Of a stretch of 64,000 nucleotides of DNA, positions 58,214-64,000 are shown piece by piece. The notes beneath the pieces are model-generated. The model saw only the letters and a list, made by a program, of their open reading frames with translations. It searched no databases and was not told the origin of the DNA. Each line of letters opens with the position of its first letter. Position 1 is the first letter of the stretch. The stretch is from CALDTK01 sp965215215. GTDB taxonomy: Bacteria; Bacteroidota; Bacteroidia; Chitinophagales; Saprospiraceae. Both the position numbers and the translations under genes were made by a program. The stretch covers positions 2,046,001-2,110,000 of the forward strand of contig OZ244043.1 in NCBI GenBank assembly GCA_965215215.1, given 5' to 3'.

Positions 58214-59365
58214 ATGTCGCAGGCGACTAGTGGACGATACCTAAACTTTGGCTCGGGAACGGAGGCCTACCGGGCGTTCATACCCGCGCCTTTGCCACCC
58301 AACTACGAATTGAGTCCTTCCGACTACGACCTCATGGAACGCGCAAACCGAGCGCTCGGTCGACTGGACGGTATTTCGGCTCTCTTACCCGACAAGGACC
58401 TCTTCCTGTACCTCTACGTCCGTAAAGAAGCCGTTTTGTCCTCACAGATTGAGGGAACCCAGTCTTCACTGTCGGAATTGTTGAGTTACGAAAGTCTCGC
58501 TCTGAGCGACGGGGATCATTCAGACGTGGCGGAGGTCTCTCGGTACGTGAAGGCCTTAGACCACGGGCTCAATCGCCTCCGGGAGGGTTTCCCACTCTCG
58601 CTAAGGCTAATTAGGGAGATTCACGAGGTGCTGATGGTGTCCGGTCGAGGCTCGCACGCGACACCCGGGGAATTTCGGCGCACACCCGTATGGATTGGCG
58701 GTACTTCGCCGAGTAACGCCGCTTTCGTACCCACGCCGGTGAGTGAGTTGATGGACTGCCTATGTGATCTTGAGTCGTACCTCCACAGTCCGGAAACTCC
58801 CGTGCTCATCAAAGCTGCACTTGCTCACGTGCAATTCGAGACGATCCACCCTTTCCTCGACGGTAACGGTAGGGTGGGGCGGCTGCTGATTACTTTCTTA
58901 CTGTGCGCGGAGGATGTGCTCAGCGAGCCGCTACTGTACCTCTCGCTCTACTTCAAGACTCACCGAAGCGAGTACTATCGACACTTACAGCGGATTCGCA
59001 CGCACGGCGAGTGGGCGGAGTGGTTGCGGTTCTTTATGCAGGGCGTGCGAGAGACCTCCACCCAGGCCGTGAGCACCGCAAAGGGAGTGCTTGCCTTATT
59101 CGAAGTTGACCGCGAGCACATGCGTAAGGAACTCGGACGATCGGCTGGTTCGGCGCTTCAGGTCCACGAAGCACTCCAGCGGCGGCCAATTGCGACACTC
59201 GCCGACATAGCTAGGGCGTCGAGTGTATCGTACCCAACGGCAAAAACGGCGCTCGATTCAATGACCCGACTCGGAATACTAGACGACGTACCCGCGAGGC
59301 GGAAGACGTACCGATACGGTCGCTACTTAGACTTGTTAGAGCGGGGGATTGAGGCGGAGACTTAA
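58214..59365 (+). CDS. Fic-domain protein, canonical active site
   Basis: A 383-residue class II Fic protein from ATG 58214 (TTG 58196 is less likely). The inhibitory helix SSQIEGT lies at 76-82, then GGTSPSNAAFVPTP (beta-hairpin substrate flap) and the active loop FETIHPFLDGNGRVGR with catalytic His212. The C-terminal winged helix is LQVHEALQRRPIATLADIAR, ASSVSYPTAKTALDSMTRLG. It should transfer AMP to hydroxyl groups of proteins. Contrast with the His-less Fic at 28274. Stand-alone gene, slightly lower GC than neighbours. Confidence 0.95.
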   Translation: MSQATSGRYLNFGSGTEAYRAFIPAPLPPNYELSPSDYDLMERANRALGRLDGISALLPDKDLFLYLYVRKEAVLSSQIEGTQSSLSELLSYESLALSDGDHSDVAEVSRYVKALDHGLNRLREGFPLSLRLIREIHEVLMVSGRGSHATPGEFRRTPVWIGGTSPSNAAFVPTPVSELMDCLCDLESYLHSPETPVLIKAALAHVQFETIHPFLDGNGRVGRLLITFLLCAEDVLSEPLLYLSLYFKTHRSEYYRHLQRIRTHGEWAEWLRFFMQGVRETSTQAVSTAKGVLALFEVDREHMRKELGRSAGSALQVHEALQRRPIATLADIARASSVSYPTAKTALDSMTRLGILDDVPARRKTYRYGRYLDLLERGIEAET

Positions 59366-59465
59366 GCAGCCCTATTAGATTCGATGAACTGCTTCCTGCA
59401 CTGCCCTCGCGAGGCCTGCTATTTAAAGGTGTCGAAGTGATCAGTGGCTATCTACCTAGCCCACC

Positions 59466-60071
59466 TCACCCCGCCACGTCAAACAGTTCCGGCGCAGTAT
59501 CCTCACGCTCAAGCCCCTCCACCTCCTCCGGCCGCTCGTAGCACACCAGGCTCAGCTCCCCGGACCGCTCCAAAAACGCCCGCCGCACCCGCCCGGTATC
59601 CTCGACCCCCTCCAGGCGGAGCATCTCGAGAAAACCGTCGTGCCGCAGCCGCGCCCGCCGTACGGCACGATCCAGCACGCGGCCGTCCCGGATCGTGAGC
59701 AGCGGCCGCCCGTCCACGAAGTCGTTGAAGGCCCCCGAGCGTACTTGGAGATCGGCTATTACCCGGCTCGGCAACACGATCACCGTCACGACCACAAAAG
59801 CGTACGTGATCGGCACCTTGGGGTAGAACACCGCGTCGCCGACGGCCGAGCCGACGGCCGAACCGACGGCCATGATGACGACGTTCTCGAGGTTCGACAG
59901 GTTGCGCGACCCGCGCTTGCCCATTAGGCGCATCAGCACCACAGCGTAGAGGTAGATCACGACCACGCGCAGCACGATCTCGAGCAGGAAGAGCGGCGGT
60001 TGGTCGCCGACGAAGACGCGGTGCCAGTCGAAGGGGGTTGCGGGTCCCACGGGCTCGGGGCTTCTACTCAC
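59466..60071 (-). CDS. DUF421 (YetF-like) membrane protein
   Basis: A 201-residue protein from GTG 60071. Three hydrophobic helices: LFLLEIVLRVVVIYLYAVVL, NVVIMAVGSAVGSAVGDAVF and PITYAFVVVTVIVLPSRVIA, with the conserved LMGKRGSRNLSNLE between the first two. The cytoplasmic domain FVDGRPLLTIRDGRVLDRAV, LRLEGVEDTGRVRRAFLERS is the DUF421 signature. Role in envelope or sporulation-like stress in relatives is poorly known. Confidence 0.92.
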   Translation of the reverse strand: MSRSPEPVGPATPFDWHRVFVGDQPPLFLLEIVLRVVVIYLYAVVLMRLMGKRGSRNLSNLENVVIMAVGSAVGSAVGDAVFYPKVPITYAFVVVTVIVLPSRVIADLQVRSGAFNDFVDGRPLLTIRDGRVLDRAVRRARLRHDGFLEMLRLEGVEDTGRVRRAFLERSGELSLVCYERPEEVEGLEREDTAPELFDVAG

Positions 60072-60173
60072 CGGCCCGCACTACGCGGACCAGCGCCGTC
60101 GGGCGGGGTGGTTCGCAAATGTCTTCCGTGAGAAATCGCCGGGCACCCCGAGCAGCCGAAGCCTCGTGCGCCC

Positions 60174-60180
60174 TACCTTG
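60174..60180 (+). promoter_or_regulatory. TACCTTG promoter box, 5 bases before the start codon
   Basis: TACCTTGCAGCC lies directly before ATG 60186. If this is the -7 element, transcription would begin at or within a few bases of the start codon, giving a leaderless message. Confidence 0.5.
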
Positions 60181-60185
60181 CAGCC

Positions 60186-61544
60186 ATGCCCCTAACCCGC
60201 CGCCGCTTCCTCACCGCCGCCGGTACCGCCGCCGCCGGCACCGCCCTGCTCCCCCACACTCTGTACGGCCGCTCCCGCCCCGCGGCCGATCGCCTCCGCC
60301 TCGGCACGATCGGGGTGAAGGGCATGGGGTGGACCGACACGAACGCCATCCTCGGCGTAGACGACAACACCGAGGTGGCGTGGTTCTGCGATGTCGACCC
60401 CGAGGTGCTCGCGGACCGCCTCACCGAGTACAAAGGCTTGCGCCAAAACACCCCGCAGACCACCGGCGACTATCGTAAAGTCATCGAGGATCCCAACGTC
60501 GACATCGTCGTGATCGGGACCCCCGACCACTGGCACGCCCGGATGTTCGCCGACGCGATGGCGGCCGGCAAGCACGTGTACGTCGAGAAGCCGGTCGCCA
60601 ACACCGTGGAGGAGTGCCGCGCGATGGTGGCCGCGCAGGCGGCCTCGGGTCTGGTAGTGCAGGTGGGGCAGTGGCAGCGCTCGGGCGCGCACTACGCCAA
60701 GGCCATGGACGTGGTGCGCTCGGGGGTGCTCGGCGACATTCGGCTCGTGAAGTGCTGGGCCTACCAGGGGTGGATGCTGCCCGGGCTCAAGGTGCCGGAC
60801 ACGGCCCCGCCCCCCGGCGTCGACTACGCCATGTGGCTCGGTCCGGCCCCGACGGTGCCCTTTAACCCGAGCCGCTTCCACTTCGATTTTCGTTGGTTCT
60901 GGGACTACGCCGGCGGACTGATGACCGACTGGGGGGTCCACGAAATCGATATCGCCCTACTCGCGATGGGGGCCACCGCGCCGAAGAGCGTGATGGCCAG
61001 CGGCGTGAAGGATTCGTACCCCGAGCACCTCTACCAAACCCCAGACACCATGCAGGCCACCTTCGAGTACGAGGGCTTCACGATGCTCTGGGAGCATGCC
61101 CTCGGCATCGACGGCGGACCCTACGGCCGCGGCGAAGGCATCGCCTTCATCGGCAACAACGGCACCCTGGTGCTCAACCGCGAAGGCTACGAGATCCTCC
61201 CCGAGCGCGAGTTCGTGGGTTGGGACAAGCCCGGCGAGGGGGCCCCGAAGATGGCGGACGCCGACACGGTCGCCATGGCGCGCCCGGAGGGCGCAAACTA
61301 CGTGGCCGCCCACGCGAAGAACTTCGTGGACTGCGTGCGCGCGAACACCCCGGACGCCTGCGCGACCACGATCGCGTCGGGGGCCGTGGCGGCCATCAAC
61401 GCGCAGCTCGGTAGCATCGCCTACAAAACGGGGGCGAAGCTGTACTGGGACGAGGCCGCCGGGGACTTCCGCAACAACGCCGAGGCCTCGAAGCTGCTGC
61501 GGGCGAACTACCACAACGGGTGGGAGGTGCCGGGGCGGGCGTGA
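60186..61544 (+). CDS. Tat-exported Gfo/Idh/MocA-family oxidoreductase
   Basis: A 452-residue protein. Twin-arginine signal PLTRRRFLTAAGTAAAGTAL. Rossmann domain RLGTIGVKGMGWTDTNAILG, DIVVIGTPDHWHARMFADAM and HVYVEKPVANTVEECRAMV (EKP motif). The C-terminal domain has RWFWDYAGGLMTDWGVHEID (substrate-site Asp and His) typical of the secreted sugar-oxidoreductase group. Cofactor must be loaded before Tat export. Substrate unknown, probably a sugar derivative. A motif copy (60435-60450) is read as GLRQNTP. Complete. Confidence 0.95.
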   Translation: MPLTRRRFLTAAGTAAAGTALLPHTLYGRSRPAADRLRLGTIGVKGMGWTDTNAILGVDDNTEVAWFCDVDPEVLADRLTEYKGLRQNTPQTTGDYRKVIEDPNVDIVVIGTPDHWHARMFADAMAAGKHVYVEKPVANTVEECRAMVAAQAASGLVVQVGQWQRSGAHYAKAMDVVRSGVLGDIRLVKCWAYQGWMLPGLKVPDTAPPPGVDYAMWLGPAPTVPFNPSRFHFDFRWFWDYAGGLMTDWGVHEIDIALLAMGATAPKSVMASGVKDSYPEHLYQTPDTMQATFEYEGFTMLWEHALGIDGGPYGRGEGIAFIGNNGTLVLNREGYEILPEREFVGWDKPGEGAPKMADADTVAMARPEGANYVAAHAKNFVDCVRANTPDACATTIASGAVAAINAQLGSIAYKTGAKLYWDEAAGDFRNNAEASKLLRANYHNGWEVPGRA

Positions 61545-61704
61545 GGGGCGTACCCCGCCGCGGCACGTCAGGACTTGGCACGCTCGATTCGTCGGGGGAG
61601 GTTCAAATCGAATACTACGAACAGGGCCGGCGACTCAATTTGCGAAACCGAATAGATATGGGTGCAGCGTGCGATGTCTCCAGGGCTAGTCCTACATTCG
61701 ACCC

Positions 61705-62595
61705 GTGAATGTGCGCACCCGGCGGCTCAGTCTCCTCTCGGCAATCACGCTAACGGTAAGCTTGAGCGCCTGCGATTTTGCCAAAGTCGTGGCCGGCATG
61801 CCGGCGATGATGAGCTACCTGGACGGCCAGGGTACGGCCGTGCTCGAGCACCCACGTCCCCGTTTACTTGAACGGTTACTGCTCGGCTTTCGCACCGACA
61901 TGACTCGTACGGCATTCGACTCACTGGCCCGCGCATACGTAGCTGCCGGCACCCTAACGCGCGAGGAAGGATATAGGGATAGCACGTACGCTTACCGCTG
62001 GCCCGCGGGCCTCGCCGAGGCGCCGGACAGCGTGGTCGAGTTTACGCTGCGAGCGGCGTTTTTAGGCGATAGCTTGAAGGGGATTGCGCTCGACTATAAT
62101 CCCCATGCCTGTGCCATCGTAGAGTTCGCCGATACTGCCCTCGCCCCCGCATTTGAGGACTTGCTGATACGCACACTGGGCGCGCCACTCGATGAGCTCC
62201 TCGAGGATGATGTCTTTGTGGAGCAGACCACCCGGGAGGCTTACTGGTTGGCGGACAGCGTCCTCGTAAAAACCCGAGCCTCTCTACGGCAACCCGGTGG
62301 TGACTACTTCTTGGATACCTGCGCCATATCGTCGGGCTCTATCACCCTAACCGGCGTAACGCTGGAGCAGCGGACCGCGAGCTCGGTGACCGCTTCGATG
62401 AAGCGAGGCGCCGGTGCGCCCTGGAAGGAATTTTTTAGGCAGAAGGGGGTCATACGCGAGTCCAAACGGATGTACGAGGCGTGGATGGAGAGCTTGGGAC
62501 ACAGTCCCCGGCAGGATGATTCCGACCCCGAAGATCCACCCCGGCCGCAGAGAGAATACCTCCCCAAGGTGCCGAGTAGAGTCAACGAGGAGTAG
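61705..62595 (+). CDS. Putative lipoprotein of unknown function
   Basis: A 296-residue protein from GTG 61705. LLSAITLTVSLSAC is a lipoprotein signal with Cys23, so it is probably anchored to a membrane. The mature part is mixed alpha/beta (LLERLLLGFRTDMTRTAFDS, VVEFTLRAAFLGDSLKGIAL) and ends in a Pro/Asp/Glu-rich tail. I recognise no domain. The box-like TACATTCG (61693-61700) lies 4 bases before the GTG. Confidence 0.75.
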   Translation: MNVRTRRLSLLSAITLTVSLSACDFAKVVAGMPAMMSYLDGQGTAVLEHPRPRLLERLLLGFRTDMTRTAFDSLARAYVAAGTLTREEGYRDSTYAYRWPAGLAEAPDSVVEFTLRAAFLGDSLKGIALDYNPHACAIVEFADTALAPAFEDLLIRTLGAPLDELLEDDVFVEQTTREAYWLADSVLVKTRASLRQPGGDYFLDTCAISSGSITLTGVTLEQRTASSVTASMKRGAGAPWKEFFRQKGVIRESKRMYEAWMESLGHSPRQDDSDPEDPPRPQREYLPKVPSRVNEE

Positions 62596-62655
62596 CCGCC
62601 CGAATGGGGGGAGCGCTTTCACGGAACTATCATGTTTTGCCGAAAGGCGGCTTTC

Positions 62656-62662
62656 TACCTTG
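62656..62662 (+). promoter_or_regulatory. TACCTTG box before the aldose epimerase
   Basis: TACCTTG, 27 bases before ATG 62690. A dispersed motif variant TGTTTTGCCGAAAGGC lies just upstream (62633-62648). Confidence 0.4.
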
Positions 62663-62689
62663 CCGCCTCACCGCCGATAAGCCCCTTTT

Positions 62690-63484
62690 ATGCCGACCGT
62701 AGACCTTCGCCTGGACAAGCAGCACGTCCGCATCGACGGCGGTGAGCTAATCGGCTACCTCATCGAGCGCACCGAGTACATCCACCAGAAGGGGAGTCCG
62801 GGGTGGCGGAATTCAGATACGGAGATGTTCCCGATCATCGGTCCGACGGCGGGGGCCGACTTTAAAGTGAGTACGCCACGGGGAGCGGCTACCCAGGATC
62901 AGCACGGACTGTTGCGTGAGCTCAGCTACGCGACCATCGAGGAGGGGAAAACGAGTGCGACTTTCGAGAAGCGGTACACCGCCGGCACGCCAGTGGCGAA
63001 CTCCAAGTTCCCCGCGAAGTCGACGGCGGAATTTCTCTCCTGGCCCTACGACTTTCGTTTTCTCAAGACTTACGAGCTGAGTAAATCCGGACTAACGATC
63101 ACCTTCACGATCAGCGGCGGGGCGGGCATGCCGTTTATGCTCGGCTACCACCCCGCGTTCCGGCTCACCGGCGATAGTCCCACCGTCGAGGCCGGTGGCA
63201 AAACGATCACACTCGACGAGGTAATCGCCGTCGATAACCGCGCGCTGCGGGTGCCGGACTGCCGGGAGATCACGCTGCACGACGAGGCAAAGCTGCGGAT
63301 CCGCACGGAGGGCTTCGGGCAGTTTATGCTCTGGACGGAGGTGCCGAGCATGATCTGTATCGAGCCGATTACGTTCTACCCGTACGACGTGGCGCAGGAG
63401 AATCTGGCGGATGGGTTTCAGGCGCTCGGGCAGGGTGGGGAGGCATCGTTCAGGGTCGAGCTGTCGCCCGCCGCCATCGCCTAG
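62690..63484 (+). CDS. Aldose 1-epimerase (galactose mutarotase-like) family protein
   Basis: A 264-residue beta-sandwich enzyme. ELIGYLIERTEYIHQKGSPG, TEMFPIIGPTAG and QDQHGLLRELSYATIEEGKT give the first His region (QHGLLR). PFMLGYHPAFRLTGDSPTVE carries the second His (GYHPAF) and SMICIEPITFYPYDVAQENL the catalytic Glu. Mutarotates a hexose or hexose-6-phosphate in the cytoplasm. No operon partner on this strand. Convergent with the S10 peptidase gene, sharing CTAG. Confidence 0.92.
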   Translation: MPTVDLRLDKQHVRIDGGELIGYLIERTEYIHQKGSPGWRNSDTEMFPIIGPTAGADFKVSTPRGAATQDQHGLLRELSYATIEEGKTSATFEKRYTAGTPVANSKFPAKSTAEFLSWPYDFRFLKTYELSKSGLTITFTISGGAGMPFMLGYHPAFRLTGDSPTVEAGGKTITLDEVIAVDNRALRVPDCREITLHDEAKLRIRTEGFGQFMLWTEVPSMICIEPITFYPYDVAQENLADGFQALGQGGEASFRVELSPAAIA

Positions 63485-64000
63485 TACCGCGCCGCCCCCT
63501 CCGGTGTGCTCGTCTTGATGAACGCCCGGATATCGTCCGTAGCCTGCGCCAAATCCTCTTCGCGCAGGTACATCATGTGCCCGGAGCGGTAGCCCTTGAA
63601 CTGCATGCGATCTTTGAGGCGGCCACCGGGATCGAGCTGCCAGAGGGTGTACCTCGCGTTGAAGTAGCTGGTAGCTCCATCGTAGTAGCCCGACTGTACC
63701 ATCACGTGCAGAAAAGGGTTGATGGCCATTGCTTTACGGAGGCTCTCGCGCACGTCGTTGTCCTCGTTGTTCCAGGGCGAGACGGGGCCGAACATATTGT
63801 ACTTCACGTCGGTCGAGAAGCCGAGCTCCTGACTGAAGTAGTAGTTGATCCCCGGGGTAAACGCGTGGAGCCAGCTCGTGAGCTCGGCGTTGTAGTCGGG
63901 GGAGTCGCCGGCCGGGGTGCGGTCGATGCCGCGGTAGCGCGAATCGAGTCGCCCGATGGTCAGGGTGTCGCGCGCGCGGAGCAGCTCCTTCCAGAAGAAG
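63481..64000 (-). CDS. S10-family serine carboxypeptidase, C-terminal part (runs off window)
   Basis: The frame is open from the right edge (ELLRARDTLTIGRLDSRYRG, SPDYNAELTSWLHAFTPGIN) to TAG at 63481-63483. HVMVQSGYYDGATSYFNARY contains the catalytic Asp (GYYDxxT) and QFKGYRSGHMMYLREEDL the catalytic His (SGHMMY). Only the last 172 residues are present; the nucleophile Ser lies beyond the window. Bacteroidota members are usually exported peptidases of about 500 residues. Confidence 0.9.
   Translation of the reverse strand, partial: FFWKELLRARDTLTIGRLDSRYRGIDRTPAGDSPDYNAELTSWLHAFTPGINYYFSQELGFSTDVKYNMFGPVSPWNNEDNDVRESLRKAMAINPFLHVMVQSGYYDGATSYFNARYTLWQLDPGGRLKDRMQFKGYRSGHMMYLREEDLAQATDDIRAFIKTSTPEGAARY

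Overview
The window is GC-rich bacterial chromosome (about 60% G+C by eye). It most resembles a Lewinella-like member of the Saprospiria (Bacteroidota). The basis is type IX secretion C-terminal sorting domains on long secreted proteins, GEVED, FAS1 and PA14 modules, a plug-bearing outer-membrane receptor fragment, a retaining-type GH97 glycosidase, TAnnTTTG/TACCTTG promoter boxes close to start codons, and no Shine-Dalgarno sequences. I saw no tRNA, rRNA or CRISPR array. All calls come from reading the sequence and its translations; no database search was run.

Layout. 0-1 kb: a left-truncated gene, a SecB-like chaperone and an Xre regulator, possibly a toxin-antitoxin-chaperone cassette. 1.2-8.6 kb: a type I restriction locus (RhuM, DUF559 endonuclease, a small unknown protein, HsdS, HsdR, YgjP-type metallopeptidase) without hsdM. 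8.7-23 kb: mostly a gene graveyard (heavy-metal ATPase stub, amber-interrupted genes, a chimeric scar, response-regulator and acetyltransferase stubs, IS5 debris). Among the debris are intact genes: an HMA-CDF metal transporter, an SDR, a cupin/NTF2 protein with a divergent AraC regulator, vapBC, and an AKR plus SMP-30-like pair. 20.5-28 kb: two hsdM 3' tails and pieces of a Septu-like ptuA/ptuB system around a large secreted T9SS protein. 28-41.4 kb: a Fic protein lacking the catalytic His, a receptor stub, two oxidoreductases, a second large T9SS protein lying between a GMC dehydrogenase and its subunit-3 partner, IS3 debris and GH97.

41.9-46 kb: a tight three-gene operon of an ATP-grasp ligase, a DUF1704 (QEGLA/MATCAP-like) metallopeptidase and a DUF3253-N-formylglutamate amidohydrolase fusion. 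46-55 kb: a toxin-antitoxin cluster (three working pairs, two decayed ones) with an SPFH/ribbon-helix-helix pair, DUF1456, a secreted esterase and a class C beta-lactamase-like hydrolase. 55-64 kb: an amine oxidase with a VOC protein, a two-gene RiPP cluster (Cys-rich precursor plus an MNIO/DUF692 enzyme carrying one frameshift), a canonical Fic protein, DUF421, a Tat-exported Gfo/Idh/MocA protein, a lipoprotein, an aldose epimerase and the end of an S10 carboxypeptidase.

Three observations stand out. First, a 14-16 bp motif close to GGTTTTGGCGAAAGCC (with variants such as GGTTTTGCGCAAGCG and GCCTTACGGCAAAACC) occurs about 30 times in both orientations, inside genes and between them. Second, there is the MNIO RiPP cluster. 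Third, the ATP-grasp/DUF1704/FGase operon pairs a ligase with a peptidase in a way that recalls tubulin tyrosination and detyrosination.
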